In this document: in pieces, positions 26,581 to 36,250 of the stretch
Layout of the letters: every line of letters starts with the position of its first letter
How positions within the stretch are numbered: position 1 is the stretch's first letter
Assembly (NCBI RefSeq): GCF_021432065.1
Contig: NZ_CP090364.1
Span: 1,054,001-1,118,000 of the forward strand
Reading direction: 5' to 3'
Origin: Photobacterium sp. TLY01
Lineage (GTDB): Bacteria > Pseudomonadota > Gammaproteobacteria > Enterobacterales > Vibrionaceae
Length of the DNA: 64,000 bases
The notes under the pieces: model-generated
The model's input: only the letters and a program-made list of their open reading frames with translations
Databases searched by the model: none
Told to the model about the DNA's origin: nothing
Made by a program: the position numbers and the translations under genes

Positions 26581-27030
26581 TTAATTATTTTCGTTGTGCA
26601 GGCTTTCATCTTTATTACAATCACCGGCAGTGCAGTGACCGTACAGATAAAGGCTGTGGTTGGTCAGACGGATATTATAGCGTTCGGCAACCTGCTTCTG
26701 GCGATCTTCAATGATATCGTCAGAAAATTCAATGACTTTGCCACAGTCCAGGCAAACCAGATGATCGTGGTGATGCTGGGTAGACAGTTCAAATACTGAC
26801 TTACCACCTTCAAAATGGTGTCGGGTGACAATGCCGGCATCATCAAATTGGTTCAGCACTCGGTAAACAGTGGCCAGGCCAATCTCTTCACCAATATCGA
26901 TCAGCTTCTTGTACAAATCTTCGGCACTGATATGCTGGCACTCAGGATCCTGAAGTACTTCCAAAATTTTCAGACGCGGAAGTGTGACTTTTAATCCTGC
27001 TTGTTTAAGTGCTTGGTTGTTATCTGACAT
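26581..27030 (-). CDS. fur: Ferric uptake regulator Fur
   Basis: A 149-residue iron-responsive repressor. The winged helix occupies residues 1-80 (GLATVYRVLNQF recognition helix). The metal sites are visible: HHHDH at 86-90, Cys93 and Cys96 in CLDC, and Cys133 and Cys138 in HCTAGDC. When iron is plentiful Fur represses iron-uptake genes. In E. coli fur is next to fldA; here a plus-strand DUF4442 gene lies between them. I did not find a clear Fur box in its own upstream region. Confidence 0.97.
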   Translation of the reverse strand: MSDNNQALKQAGLKVTLPRLKILEVLQDPECQHISAEDLYKKLIDIGEEIGLATVYRVLNQFDDAGIVTRHHFEGGKSVFELSTQHHHDHLVCLDCGKVIEFSDDIIEDRQKQVAERYNIRLTNHSLYLYGHCTAGDCNKDESLHNENN

Positions 27031-27232
27031 TCGAGTTTCCTTTGGCTAGCCGTAACAGGAAAATGGAAGGTTACGGTAGTCTTTCTCATATCTGTTCATT
27101 ATAAGTGACGACAGCACAACAATAAACCTTAATGCTGAATGGGTCTAGGAAAGTTGTGACTTTTATTCGGCTGATATAAATGTTAAAAAGGCATACTATA
27201 CTCATCGTACCAGATCATAAGGACGTGTAGGT

Positions 27233-27751
27233 GTGAATCAGTTTTATAAGCCCCGGATCGTGAAATTTGCGCTCAATATCTGGCCACCTTTTTGGGGGGC
27301 CGGTATTCGAATTCTGCACATCAGTGAAGATTTCCGGCATGTGGAAATTTGTCTGAAATTAAGGTGGTGGAATAAGAATGCAAACCGAACCCAGTATGGC
27401 GGCAGCATTTTTTCACTGACAGATCCTGTCTATGCTCTGATGCTGATGGGGATACTCGGGAAAGAGTATTTTGTCTGGGATAAACAAGCCGAAGTCAATT
27501 TTCTCAAGCCAGGTCAGACGGATCTGAAAGCGGTATTTACTATTTCAGATCAGTGTATTGAGGATATTAAGCGCTCAACTGCTCGCGGTGATAAATATTT
27601 TCCTGAATTCATTGTCAATGTGTCGGATAGTCAGGGGGACGTGGTGGCTCAGGTCAAGCGCGTGCTGTATGTACGGAAGAAACCACAGTACCGGAATGCG
27701 GCACTTGAGGAAGGCGAAAACCGTTCGGGTGAGTGTGTGAGTGAGCAATAA
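27233..27751 (+). CDS. DUF4442 (hotdog-fold, thioesterase-like) protein
   Basis: A 172-residue cytoplasmic protein of the DUF4442 family. The family pattern is clear: PRIVKFALNIWPPFWGAGI at the start, then NRTQYGGSIFSLTDPVYALML, the part equivalent to the hotdog central helix, and KAVFTISDQCI. Related proteins are acyl-CoA thioesterase-like, but the substrate is not known. Start is GTG at 27233. It is the only plus-strand gene between fur and fldA, and ends at a terminator shared with fldA. Confidence 0.78.
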   Translation: MNQFYKPRIVKFALNIWPPFWGAGIRILHISEDFRHVEICLKLRWWNKNANRTQYGGSIFSLTDPVYALMLMGILGKEYFVWDKQAEVNFLKPGQTDLKAVFTISDQCIEDIKRSTARGDKYFPEFIVNVSDSQGDVVAQVKRVLYVRKKPQYRNAALEEGENRSGECVSEQ

Positions 27752-27774
27752 AAAACGCGCCTCGGCGCGTTTTT
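27751..27774. terminator. Bidirectional terminator between the DUF4442 gene and fldA
   Basis: AAAAACGCGCC pairs with GGCGCGTTTTT around a two-base loop and sits between the two convergent genes, overlapping the DUF4442 stop. Confidence 0.9.
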
Positions 27775-27791
27775 AACAGTGAGCAGCAAGA

Positions 27792-28319
27792 TTAGTCAGC
27801 CAGTTCGGCCAGACACATTTCTTCGTAGATCTGCTTCACCCATTTCTCGACGCGCTCGTCAGTCAATTCTGGCTGACGATCTTCATCAATGCACAGGCCA
27901 ACAAAATGTTGATCGTCCACCAATGCTTTTGATGCTTCAAACTCATAGCTTTCAGTTGGGAAGTGGCCAACGATGATAGCACCGCGACCTTCAACGATGT
28001 CACGCACTGTACCCATGGCGTCGCAGAAATACTCGGCGTAATCTTCCTGATCACCACAGCCAAAAATAGCAACCAGCTTGTTTTCGAAATCAATGCCTTC
28101 CAGTTCAGGGAAGAAATCATCCCAATCACATTGCGCTTCGCCGTAATACCAGGTCGGGATACCCAGCAGTAACAGGTCGAAATTTTCAATATCTTCTTTG
28201 CTGCTCTTCGCAATGTCTTTGACTTCAACCAGGTTTTTACCCAGCTGCTTTTGGATCATTTTAGCGACGGCTTCAGTGTTCCCCGTGTCGCTACCAAAGA
28301 AGAGTCCTACACTCGCCAT
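27792..28319 (-). CDS. fldA: Flavodoxin FldA
   Basis: A 175-residue FMN electron carrier, the same size as E. coli FldA (176). The FMN phosphate loop is FFGSDTGNTEAVAKMI at residues 7-22; LLLGIPTWYYGEAQCDWDDF and the FGCGDQEDYAEYFCDAMG ring-binding loop follow. It supplies electrons to enzymes such as biotin synthase, methionine synthase reactivation and IspG/H. It follows the DUF2788 gene on the same strand with about 210 bp between. That gap shows no gene. Confidence 0.96.
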   Translation of the reverse strand: MASVGLFFGSDTGNTEAVAKMIQKQLGKNLVEVKDIAKSSKEDIENFDLLLLGIPTWYYGEAQCDWDDFFPELEGIDFENKLVAIFGCGDQEDYAEYFCDAMGTVRDIVEGRGAIIVGHFPTESYEFEASKALVDDQHFVGLCIDEDRQPELTDERVEKWVKQIYEEMCLAELAD

Positions 28320-28528
28320 AGTAGAGATTACCCGTGTTTTAGTTGTTGACCGCCAGCTGCGAGGCTAGCGATGTACAGAAATTGAACAGGCTGCCAGATC
28401 ATTCTAGCGTTGATTGTTGCCTGATAATAACATTTGTCGGTGACTGTGGCGTCAGTTAGGGGAGAAAAACCTTTATCATTAGGCTTCTCATTACGCATTC
28501 TTAGCCAGCTAGCAGGCATCAGCAGAGA

Positions 28529-28750
28529 TTATCCTATCCCCACGCCTTCCATTGTCATCTGAATCACACCTTTGGATATGAATCCAAAGCACCCTAAAAA
28601 CAAGACCAGCCAGACGATTTTTCGGCCAAATGGTGGCACATTGCCTTGCTTGAGGACATCTTTGATCGCCATACCAATGAAAAAGAAGATGGCTGCGAAC
28701 AATAAATCAAGTCCGACTGATTCCAGCAGGTCCATGTGCTCGTATAACAT
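28529..28750 (-). CDS. DUF2788 small membrane protein
   Basis: A 73-residue protein with two hydrophobic segments (LDLLFAAIFFFIGMAI, and IVWLVLFLGCFGFISKGVI) joined by a positive loop (KQGNVPPFGRK), so a two-helix inner-membrane protein. It matches the DUF2788 family, which occurs next to ybfF in Vibrionaceae and related groups. The ATG at 28750 has an excellent ribosome site (AAGGAGAAACAG); a frame from 28792 is not needed. Function unknown. Confidence 0.8.
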   Translation of the reverse strand: MLYEHMDLLESVGLDLLFAAIFFFIGMAIKDVLKQGNVPPFGRKIVWLVLFLGCFGFISKGVIQMTMEGVGIG

Positions 28751-28815
28751 CTGTTTCTCCTTCGCAAGATCAGACTTGCATCCGGCGCGCACTATAGCAC
28801 AGAGAGTCGTGCGTG

Positions 28816-29595
28816 TTAATTGTTAGGCTGTGTATCCTTCTCTAAAAAACCGAGAACGATACGGTTAACCGTGTCTGGTTTCTCCGCATGAAGCCAGTGG
28901 CCTGTATTGGCGACCATATGGGCCTTAGCGTTCGGGAACTGGTTGGCAATGTGTTCGCGGTGTTCAGCCAGAATATATTCTGAGTCCTGACCTTTAATAA
29001 ACAACGTACGGCCATGAAAGGGGGATATAGCCGACCAGCCCATAATGGTGCTGTAGTTGTTGATGAGTGCGTCAACATTGAAGCGCCACTGGAAGGATTC
29101 GTGCGCTTTATACAGAGATTTGAGCAGAAACTGACGCACACCGGGTTCCAGAACATGCTGTGATAAATACTGTTCGGCTTCTTTACGGCTGGTGATCCTT
29201 TGTTCGTCAACGGCTTTGAGACCGGCGAATACGTTCTGATGTCTGTGGACCTGATAAGCCACAGGTGCCATGTCGAGCACGATTAGGTGCTCGATCCGCT
29301 CACCAGCCAGTTCGGTCAATGCCATGGCTACTTTTCCGCCCATGGAATGGCCAACCACGCTAAAGTTTTGGATATCAAGTTGATTCAGCAGTTCAACTAC
29401 ATCTTGTGCCATGTCTGAATAAGTGAAGTGCTCACTATGCGGGGAGCGGCCGTGGTTACGCAGATCCAGACTAATAACCTGATAGTGCTCCTTGAGTGTT
29501 CTGGCCAGCAGACCGAGATTGTCTGCACTGCCAAACAAGCCATGAATAAGGACGACCGTCTGGCCTTGACCCTGTATTTGATAATGAAGATTCAC
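28816..29595 (-). CDS. ybfF: Alpha/beta-hydrolase, YbfF-type esterase
   Basis: A 259-residue cytoplasmic hydrolase. The nucleophile elbow is VGHSMGGKVA with Ser84; HGLFGSADNLG forms the oxyanion region and GHWLHAEKP gives the catalytic histidine near the end. E. coli YbfF is an acyl-CoA/ester hydrolase with broad specificity. It is divergent from seqA, as in E. coli. The spacing to the DUF2788 gene (66 bp) suggests co-transcription with it. Confidence 0.92.
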   Translation of the reverse strand: MNLHYQIQGQGQTVVLIHGLFGSADNLGLLARTLKEHYQVISLDLRNHGRSPHSEHFTYSDMAQDVVELLNQLDIQNFSVVGHSMGGKVAMALTELAGERIEHLIVLDMAPVAYQVHRHQNVFAGLKAVDEQRITSRKEAEQYLSQHVLEPGVRQFLLKSLYKAHESFQWRFNVDALINNYSTIMGWSAISPFHGRTLFIKGQDSEYILAEHREHIANQFPNAKAHMVANTGHWLHAEKPDTVNRIVLGFLEKDTQPNN

Positions 29596-29684
29596 AGACT
29601 ATTTCTCTTGTTGTTAACGCTTTGCCGTAGAGTATACCTTCGCTTCACGTTATAATCTCACGGTGATTTTTTAACGGAACGATA

Positions 29685-30239
29685 ATGAACACTACGATGA
29701 AAACGATTGAGGTAGACGAAGAGCTGTATCGTTATATTGCCAGCCAGACCCGGCATATTGGTGAAAGTGCATCAGATATTCTGCGCCGTTTGCTGCTGGA
29801 AGACTCCAATAGTCAGCCTGTCATTCCAGCACGCCCTAAAGCTGCGCAAGGCATTGTGGTTAGCAAAGATGCCGGTAATTTGCCACAGTCGGAAGACAGG
29901 GTCAAAGCCATGCGCTCACTGCTGATTTCAGATGAGTTTGCTGGTCAGGAAAGAGCCATTGGCCGCTTTATGCTGGTGCTTTCTGCGCTCTATCGTATCG
30001 ATCCTCAGGCTTTCACCGATGCGACGGCGATTAAAGGCCGAACCCGCATTTACTTCGCTGACAGTGAAGAAAAGCTGTTGAACAGCGGCAAGACGACGAA
30101 ACCGAAAGCCATTCCTGAAACGCCTTTTTGGGTGATCACCAATACCAATACCGACCGTAAACGTCAGATGATTGAACAGCTGATGCAAAAAATGCAGTTC
30201 ACACAGGATATTGTAGAAAAAGTTTGCGGTGAAATTTAA
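29685..30239 (+). CDS. seqA: Negative modulator of replication initiation SeqA
   Basis: A 184-residue protein that binds hemimethylated GATC sites, sequesters new origins and organises the chromosome behind forks. The N-terminal oligomerisation part is [14 protein letters not shown]; residues 29-38 read [10 protein letters not shown] as in E. coli, and the C-terminal DNA-binding domain has [12 protein letters not shown] and [15 protein letters not shown]. coli-type start would be Met5 (29697), but ATG at 29685 has the better ribosome site (ACGGAACGATA). It runs towards pgm as in E. coli. Confidence 0.97.
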   Translation: MNTTMKTIEVDEELYRYIASQTRHIGESASDILRRLLLEDSNSQPVIPARPKAAQGIVVSKDAGNLPQSEDRVKAMRSLLISDEFAGQERAIGRFMLVLSALYRIDPQAFTDATAIKGRTRIYFADSEEKLLNSGKTTKPKAIPETPFWVITNTNTDRKRQMIEQLMQKMQFTQDIVEKVCGEI

Positions 30240-30280
30240 CTGTCGCTGATGCGGCTTTATTGACGTACAAGGATATGTTG

Positions 30281-31927
30281 ATGGCGATTCATCCTCGTGC
30301 CGGGCAGCAAGCCCGGCAAGAAGACATGCATAACATTCCGGCTCTTGTGGCCAATTATTTTCTGATTGAACCTGATGCGTCGAATGATGCTCAGCGTGTT
30401 GCGTTTGGCACCTCCGGTCATCGTGGCTGTGCCGATAAGGGAACCTTCAATCAACATCATATCTGGGCAATTGCCCAGGCGGTTGCCGATGTTCGTCGTG
30501 AACAGGGCGTAACCGGGCCTCTGTTTTTAGGGAAGGATACACACGCTTTGTCTGAACCGGCGTTGCTTTCGGCTTTGGAAGTGCTGGTGGCCAATGACGT
30601 GAATGTGGTACTGCAGACGAAGCAGGGCTACACACCCACGCCGGGTATTTCGCATGCGATTCTGACGTTTAATCGTAGCCATACAGAAAAAGCTGACGGC
30701 ATTGTCATCACCCCTTCGCACAATCCTCCGCAGGATGGCGGGATTAAATATAATCCGTCCCATGGCGGACCGGCTGAAGGCGCGATCACGAGCGCCATTG
30801 AAAGCCGGGCCAATCAACTGATTGCCGAAGGTTTAGTGTCAGTGAAGCGGGTGAGTATTTCTGAAGCCTTGTCCAGTCATTACGTCACTGAGCAGGATCT
30901 CGTCAAACCTTATGTGGCAGATCTGGTGAATGTCATCGATATCGCTGCGATTCAAAAAGCCAAGCTGAAACTGGCCGTCGACCCTCTGGGTGGCTCCGGG
31001 ATCGAATACTGGCGAGAAATCGGGCGTCACTACAACCTGGATCTCACTCTGGTTGATGAATCTGTGGATCCGGCGTTTCGCTTTATGAGCCTGGACAAAG
31101 ATGGTGTCGTGCGGATGGATTGCTCGTCACCGTATGCCATGGCGGGTTTGCTGGCGCATAAAGACAGTTATGATCTGGCCTTTGGTAATGACCCTGATTT
31201 TGACCGCCACGGAATCGTGACGCCGGCCGGCCTGATGAATCCTAACCATTTCCTTGCGGTCTGCATCGACTATTTGTACCGCCATCGTCCTGACTGGAAT
31301 GACAAGGTGGCCGTAGGCAAGACCCTGGTCTCCAGTGCGATTATTGACCGTGTTGTGGCGGATCTGGGCCGTGAACTGTGTGAAGTGCCTGTGGGCTTCA
31401 AATGGTTTGTTGATGGTCTGTACAGTGGTGAGCTTGGCTTTGGCGGTGAAGAAAGTGCGGGTGCATCCTTTTTGCGCAAAGATGGTACGCCCTGGTCAAC
31501 CGATAAAGACGGTATTTTGCTCTGCCTGTTAGCGGCAGAAATCACTGCGGTGACAGGGATGAACCCGCAACAGTATTACCAGACCTTAACGGAAAAGCAC
31601 GGTGAGTGCCGTTACAGCCGATTGCAGGCCGTGGCAAACAGTGCGCAAAAAGCTGTTTTGAGTAAACTGTCTCCAGACATGGTCAAAGCTGACACATTGG
31701 CAGGTGATACCATTACCGCGCGTCTGACCCATGCTCCGGGTAATGGTGCTGCAATTGGCGGACTGAAAATTACCACAGAGAATGGCTGGTTCACGGCGCG
31801 ACCTTCAGGTACTGAAGAAATTTACAAGATCTACTGTGAAAGCTTCAAAGGTGACGCACATCTTCGTCAGATAGAAGATGAAGCACAGAAGATTGTCAGT
31901 CACGTCTTTTCTGCCGCTGGCCTGTAA
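30281..31927 (+). CDS. pgm: Phosphoglucomutase
   Basis: A 548-residue alpha-D-phosphohexomutase that interconverts glucose 1-phosphate and glucose 6-phosphate. The phosphoserine loop is [16 protein letters not shown] near residue 145, the metal loop is [10 protein letters not shown] near 312, and the sugar-binding [12 protein letters not shown] and [12 protein letters not shown] follow. The start MAIHPRAGQ matches E. coli Pgm, with AAGGATATGTTG as ribosome site; a TTG at 30260 in frame is rejected. It follows seqA by 41 bp and is probably co-transcribed. Confidence 0.97.
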   Translation: MAIHPRAGQQARQEDMHNIPALVANYFLIEPDASNDAQRVAFGTSGHRGCADKGTFNQHHIWAIAQAVADVRREQGVTGPLFLGKDTHALSEPALLSALEVLVANDVNVVLQTKQGYTPTPGISHAILTFNRSHTEKADGIVITPSHNPPQDGGIKYNPSHGGPAEGAITSAIESRANQLIAEGLVSVKRVSISEALSSHYVTEQDLVKPYVADLVNVIDIAAIQKAKLKLAVDPLGGSGIEYWREIGRHYNLDLTLVDESVDPAFRFMSLDKDGVVRMDCSSPYAMAGLLAHKDSYDLAFGNDPDFDRHGIVTPAGLMNPNHFLAVCIDYLYRHRPDWNDKVAVGKTLVSSAIIDRVVADLGRELCEVPVGFKWFVDGLYSGELGFGGEESAGASFLRKDGTPWSTDKDGILLCLLAAEITAVTGMNPQQYYQTLTEKHGECRYSRLQAVANSAQKAVLSKLSPDMVKADTLAGDTITARLTHAPGNGAAIGGLKITTENGWFTARPSGTEEIYKIYCESFKGDAHLRQIEDEAQKIVSHVFSAAGL

Positions 31928-31943
31928 GCCGCTTTTGTTTGAC

Positions 31944-31971
31944 AACCCGTAGCTGTTGCTGCGGGTTTTTT
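31944..31971 (+). terminator. Terminator of seqA-pgm
   Basis: AACCCG and an inner AGC/GCT pair fold onto CGGGTT, followed by a run of T. One internal mismatch is present. Confidence 0.75.
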
Positions 31972-31998
31972 ATTGCTCATTATTTGGCCGCTGGATTG

Positions 31999-32832
31999 TT
32001 ACGGAGTTGACGGCCGATCATGCTGATGCCTGTCGCGGTTGTGCAGTGGCCAGTGGTCAGGAACAATGAACCAGACCTGATTATCTTCAGCAACACCCTG
32101 AGTCGGCACCGTGATCGCCGAAGGTACCATCAGAGTTGGCATTGATGAATAGCTGGGTGGGGTTAACCAGTCTCTCTTGGTGAGGATTTTTAACGATAAG
32201 TCTTCTGCCTGGCTCTGGAAACACCAAAGCCCTTTATGAACATCAGGATTGATGGGCAAGGCGGAACCTGATTCTTCATTCCGGAAGTGATCGAAAAGTC
32301 TCCCCTGTACGATTAGTCGCTGGCAGGAGGGCTGACCCAGCGATTTGGCATACTGATCTTTGTAGGCCTGATGTTGTGTCATTGCCAGCTGGTGCTGAAT
32401 CATTTTGTTGATCTTATTATCCAGATTATCCGCTGAGTTTGGTCCCAGCCATCGTTGTTGATAAGCCAGATAAAACTTAATGGCCACTTCCCAGTGTTCT
32501 AACTGGTTAGATTGTTTATTGAACACCAGAAAATCAATGGCACCCAGCGTACGTTTTGCTTCGTGTAACTGTATCTCTTCGCCGACAAGTTCAAAATCGG
32601 GGTGGTGGTTGATGAGCTGCTGCCACAGCCACTGGTAATAAAATCCGAGTCTTTGGTTGCCGTCGTAATGAGCATCTGCCGGGATGATTGCTCTGTCTCT
32701 GAATTTGCCCAGCCACTTATCACTGACCTGATGGTCGACACCTTGCGTTAACACTGGCATATCCAGCACATGGCGAAAATGCCGGATGTTATCGTTGTGT
32801 TCTTTTGTTACGTTTTTGTTTATATCATTCAT
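31999..32832 (-). CDS. DUF1853 family protein
   Basis: A 277-residue cytoplasmic protein of the DUF1853 family. The conserved core is LGAIDFLVFN, ten residues, then HWEVAIKFYLAY. This D...E-x-A-x-K pattern resembles a PD-(D/E)XK nuclease core, but the family is not shown here to be an enzyme. The C-terminal part has WLTPPSYSSM and VPDHWPLH segments. It is divergent from ybfA with a 125-bp AT-rich region between. Function unknown. Confidence 0.78.
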   Translation of the reverse strand: MNDINKNVTKEHNDNIRHFRHVLDMPVLTQGVDHQVSDKWLGKFRDRAIIPADAHYDGNQRLGFYYQWLWQQLINHHPDFELVGEEIQLHEAKRTLGAIDFLVFNKQSNQLEHWEVAIKFYLAYQQRWLGPNSADNLDNKINKMIQHQLAMTQHQAYKDQYAKSLGQPSCQRLIVQGRLFDHFRNEESGSALPINPDVHKGLWCFQSQAEDLSLKILTKRDWLTPPSYSSMPTLMVPSAITVPTQGVAEDNQVWFIVPDHWPLHNRDRHQHDRPSTP

Positions 32833-32957
32833 TGAATTACGTCTTAATCTGTATTTAACCGGTTTTTAACACCAATTTTTTAAACAAAAAGGTAGTAAAA
32901 TTTCAAAAATGAGCTAAAGTATAGAGGTATGACCAGTTGGTTAATCAGGAGGCTATC

Positions 32958-33164
32958 ATGTTTACCCCGTTATCTATGCAACACATTCTTGCACGCCGCA
33001 CCTGCGTTGTGATCGCCGGTGTGCTGAGTTTTCCGGTGATGGTATTCATGCCTACGTCCGTTAAGTCACGTTTCTATAGTTATCTGCATAAAGTCTGGCT
33101 GAAAACCAGTACCAAGCCGGTTTGGTTACAACACTCTGAGCAAGGTGCGCAAGAACTCTATTGA
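32958..33164 (+). CDS. ybfA: YbfA-type small membrane protein (DUF2517)
   Basis: A 68-residue protein, the same length as E. coli YbfA. One membrane helix is visible (RRTCVVIAGVLSFPVMVFM), followed by the conserved RFYSYLHKVWLKTSTKPVW tail. The ATG at 32958 has a strong AGGAGG site; an upstream GTG-type extension to 32937 is rejected. Function is unknown. A strong terminator follows, so it is a single-gene unit. Confidence 0.85.
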   Translation: MFTPLSMQHILARRTCVVIAGVLSFPVMVFMPTSVKSRFYSYLHKVWLKTSTKPVWLQHSEQGAQELY

Positions 33165-33202
33165 AATAGCACTCAATGAGTAGCTTACTGGTATCACAGA
33201 TG

Positions 33203-33228
33203 AAATGCTGCCTCAGGCAGCATTTTTT
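33203..33228 (+). terminator. Terminator of ybfA
   Basis: AAATGCTGCC pairs with GGCAGCATTT around a three-base loop, with more T after it. Confidence 0.9.
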
Positions 33229-33329
33229 GTTGTGATTTATCTGCATTATCTGGCCGCTTTTTCGTTCCTGCTGGTTCTGCGGCTTCCGAGTTGGTTAAAA
33301 TACAAGTAACAGCTCAAAAGGAAGCAAGC

Positions 33330-34088
33330 ATGAACAACCTCAAACTCGAATCATTGTTAAATACATTACTCAGCCCGCACCTGATCAAAGATTATTGTCC
33401 GAATGGGCTGCAAGTTGAAGGCCGTAGTGAGGTACAAAAAATTGTAACCGGTGTGACAGCTTGCCAGGCACTGATTGATCAAGCGATTGAAATGAAAGCC
33501 GATGCTTTGCTGGTGCATCATGGTTACTTTTGGAAAAATGAACCTTCTGAAATTCGCGGGATGAAATACCGACGGATCAAAGCATTGATTGAAAACGGGA
33601 TTAACCTCTACGCCTATCATTTGCCTTTAGATGTCCACCAGGAACTGGGTAATAATGCCCAGCTTGCTGACCAATTAGGTATCAAGCATCTGGGAGGACT
33701 GGAGCCTGGTAATCCGCACCCGGTTGCCGTTTACGGGGAATTTCCAACGGCGCTGACGGGTGAGCAGCTGGCGAACCGTATTGAGAAGGTGCTCCATCGC
33801 AAACCCTTACATATCGGAGAGGGTGGCCCTGATCTGATCAAAACAGTGGGCTGGTGCACCGGCGGCGGTCAGGATTTTATTGATCTTGCCGTTGCGCAGG
33901 GACTGGATGCCTATATCACAGGTGAGGTGTCAGAGCGGACGGTCCATACGGCGCGGGAGCAGGGCATTCATTTCTTCAGTGCGGGACATCATGCGACTGA
34001 GAGATACGGTGTTGAAGCGCTGGGGGAGTGGCTGGCCGATGAGCATCAGTTTGATGTCACCTTTGTAGATATTGATAACCCGGTGTAA
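33330..34088 (+). CDS. ybgI: Nif3-like dinuclear metal-centre protein (YbgI/DUF34)
   Basis: A 252-residue protein of the Nif3/YbgI family, which forms hexameric rings with a two-metal site. Metal ligands are visible: LLVHHGYFWK, AYHLPLDVH and near the end SAGHHATERYG. E. coli YbgI is in the same general region near the TCA operons. Its exact role is unsettled. The ATG at 33330 with AAGGAAGCAAGC is chosen over an in-frame start at 33291. A terminator shared with gltA follows. Confidence 0.92.
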   Translation: MNNLKLESLLNTLLSPHLIKDYCPNGLQVEGRSEVQKIVTGVTACQALIDQAIEMKADALLVHHGYFWKNEPSEIRGMKYRRIKALIENGINLYAYHLPLDVHQELGNNAQLADQLGIKHLGGLEPGNPHPVAVYGEFPTALTGEQLANRIEKVLHRKPLHIGEGGPDLIKTVGWCTGGGQDFIDLAVAQGLDAYITGEVSERTVHTAREQGIHFFSAGHHATERYGVEALGEWLADEHQFDVTFVDIDNPV

Positions 34089-34109
34089 ACCAACAAATCA
34101 CCCGATCAA

Positions 34110-34137
34110 AAAAGGTTGAGCATCAGCTCAACCTTTT
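34110..34137. terminator. Bidirectional terminator between ybgI and gltA
   Basis: A 12-bp stem AAAAGGTTGAGC with GCTCAACCTTTT and an ATCA loop, between convergent genes. Confidence 0.92.
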
Positions 34138-34162
34138 GTGTTTAATCTCAGTAATTGACCAA

Positions 34163-35452
34163 TCACTCACGCTCGTGAAGTGGTTGGAAATCACGTTGCT
34201 GATGGCCAGTATACAGCTGACGCGGACGACCGATACGGTTGTTTGGATCACTGTGCATTTCATTCCAGTGCGCAATCCAGCCGATAGTACGGGACATCGC
34301 GAAGATAACCGTAAACATTGAGACAGGAATACCAATCGCTTTCAGGATAATACCTGAGTAGAAGTCTACGTTCGGGTACAGTTTCTTCTCAACAAAGTAT
34401 TCATCAGACAAAGCAATACGTTCCAGCTCCATCGCAACATCCAGCAGTGGATCCTGGATTTTCAGCTCTTGCAGCACTTCGTGACAAGCTTCACGCATCA
34501 CGGTTGCACGTGGGTCATAGTTCTTGTACACACGGTGGCCGAAGCCCATCAGACGGAACGGATCGTCTTTGTCTTTCGCACGCTCAATAAACTCAGGGAT
34601 ATTCTCTACGCTGCCAATTTCTTCAAGCATACGCAGGCAGGCTTCATTCGCACCACCGTGAGCAGGGCCCCAAAGAGAAGCGATACCAGCTGCAATACAC
34701 GCAAACGGGTTAGCACCGGAAGAACCAGCCAGACGTACGGTAGATGTCGAAGCATTCTGTTCGTGATCGGCATGCAGGGTGAAGATTTTATCCATTGCAC
34801 GGGCGACAACCGGACTGACTTCATACTCTTCACATGGCGTTGCAAACATCATGTGCAGGAAGTTTTCAGCGTAATCCAGATCGTTACGAGGATAGATAAA
34901 CGGCTGGCCAATGGAGTACTTGTAGCACATTGATGCCAGCGTCGGCATTTTTGACAGCAGGCGGAATGCAGTGATTTCGCGGTGCTCGTCGTTATTGATG
35001 TCCAGTGAATCATGGTAGAAGGCTGCCAGCGCACCGACAACACCACACATGACTGCCATTGGGTGAGCATCGCGACGGAAACCGTGGAAGAAGCTTGCGA
35101 TTTGCTCATGCACCATCGTATGGCGAGTGACAGTTTTGCGGAATTGCTCGTACTGGGCGCGGGTAGGAACTTCGCCGTACAGCAGAATGTAACAGACTTC
35201 TAAATAATCAGCGTTATTAGCTAATTGGTCGATTGGATAGCCACGGTGAAGCAGCACACCTTTCGCACCATCAATGTAAGTAATTTGAGATTCACATGAT
35301 GCAGTAGCTAAGAAACCTGGGTCGAAAGTGAAATAGCCAGATGCGCCGAGTTTACGAACATCCAGTACTTCTGGACCTAGTGAGCCCCCGAGAATCGGCA
35401 GTTCGACCGGTGCTTTCCCTTCAATATGAAGAGTAGCTTTCTTGTCTGCCAT
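34163..35452 (-). CDS. gltA: Citrate synthase
   Basis: A 429-residue type II (hexameric, NADH-sensitive in the family) citrate synthase, condensing acetyl-CoA and oxaloacetate. Catalytic segments are [33 protein letters not shown] and [16 protein letters not shown]; length is close to E. coli GltA (427). It is divergent from sdhCDAB-sucABCD across a 417-bp region, the arrangement seen in enterobacteria. A terminator common with ybgI ends it. Confidence 0.98.
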   Translation of the reverse strand: MADKKATLHIEGKAPVELPILGGSLGPEVLDVRKLGASGYFTFDPGFLATASCESQITYIDGAKGVLLHRGYPIDQLANNADYLEVCYILLYGEVPTRAQYEQFRKTVTRHTMVHEQIASFFHGFRRDAHPMAVMCGVVGALAAFYHDSLDINNDEHREITAFRLLSKMPTLASMCYKYSIGQPFIYPRNDLDYAENFLHMMFATPCEEYEVSPVVARAMDKIFTLHADHEQNASTSTVRLAGSSGANPFACIAAGIASLWGPAHGGANEACLRMLEEIGSVENIPEFIERAKDKDDPFRLMGFGHRVYKNYDPRATVMREACHEVLQELKIQDPLLDVAMELERIALSDEYFVEKKLYPNVDFYSGIILKAIGIPVSMFTVIFAMSRTIGWIAHWNEMHSDPNNRIGRPRQLYTGHQQRDFQPLHERE

Positions 35453-35869
35453 AACAATCTCCTTTGTTATTTTATAATCCTAATCCGAAATCGGATGTGC
35501 CGTCTTTGTACAGCTCGGTCATGTTGTTGTCAATTCCTCTTCTCGGGAGTGTGCGCTTGTTAATAACTTTAAGTAAAAGCGGGTCAATATCTCAAACCGT
35601 GTTAGAGGTCATGTAACGGGGTTTGTAATTGATTGTTGCGAGGCGTATACTCGGCCGCAGGTCTCTGGTTCTGCCATCGCCAGAAACAATGATAAAGTTA
35701 TTAGTAATATTAGCGACTTAGCTGAAACGACTTTTGCTTTGCTGTACATACACTTGTGCTATCTAAATGTAGCACACTTGTTGTGCCTTTGTTGCGCTTG
35801 TTTTGGCGTATGCATACCGGAGGTTTTATAAAAATAAAACGCTTCTATGGAGCTGAGTGGGCAAAGACC
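35453..35869. promoter_or_regulatory. Divergent control region between gltA and sdhC
   Basis: About 417 bp with AT-rich stretches suited to promoters on both strands. TGTTAATAAC at 35558-35567 fits most of the ArcA core (GTTAAT), which would suit oxygen control of these genes. GGAGG at 35819-35823 and a nine-codon ATG frame at 35846-35872 lie close to the sdhC start. No full CRP site was seen. Confidence 0.45.
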
Positions 35870-36250
35870 GTGAAAGTTAACAAGCCAAGACCTGTCAACC
35901 TCGACCTACAGACGATACGCTTTCCGCTGACTGCGATTTCGTCAATCCTGCACCGTGTATCGGGCGTGATCACTTTTGTTTCCCTTGCCATCCTGCTGTG
36001 GCTACTGAACCTGTCTCTTTCCTCTCCCCAAGGATTTGCTGAAGCCGCTGACATCGTGGACAGCTTCTTTGTCAAATTCATCCTCTGGGGTGTGCTGACA
36101 GCACTCTTCTATCACATTGTTCTGGGTGTTCGTCACCTGATGATGGATATGGGATATTTTGAAGAGCTGGAATCTGGCACCACAAGTGCGAAAATCAGTT
36201 TTGCGATTGTGGCGGTTCTGTCTGTGTTTGCAGGAGGCCTGGTATGGTAA
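35870..36250 (+). CDS. sdhC: Succinate dehydrogenase cytochrome b556 subunit
   Basis: A 126-residue inner-membrane subunit that, with SdhD, binds heme b and ubiquinone. The [14 protein letters not shown] start and the [10 protein letters not shown] quinone-site motif match E. coli SdhC; three helices follow, and [13 protein letters not shown] carries the heme histidine. The homologous start is GTG at 35870. A frame reaching back to 35756 adds a region with no family match. A nine-codon frame from ATG at 35846 ends over the GTG (GTGA overlap). First gene of the operon. Confidence 0.93.
   Translation: MKVNKPRPVNLDLQTIRFPLTAISSILHRVSGVITFVSLAILLWLLNLSLSSPQGFAEAADIVDSFFVKFILWGVLTALFYHIVLGVRHLMMDMGYFEELESGTTSAKISFAIVAVLSVFAGGLVW

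Noticed and set aside
35756..35869. N-terminal extension of SdhC
   Set aside because: Homology to SdhC starts at the GTG at 35870; the extension has no family match and would place a polar tail before the conserved start.
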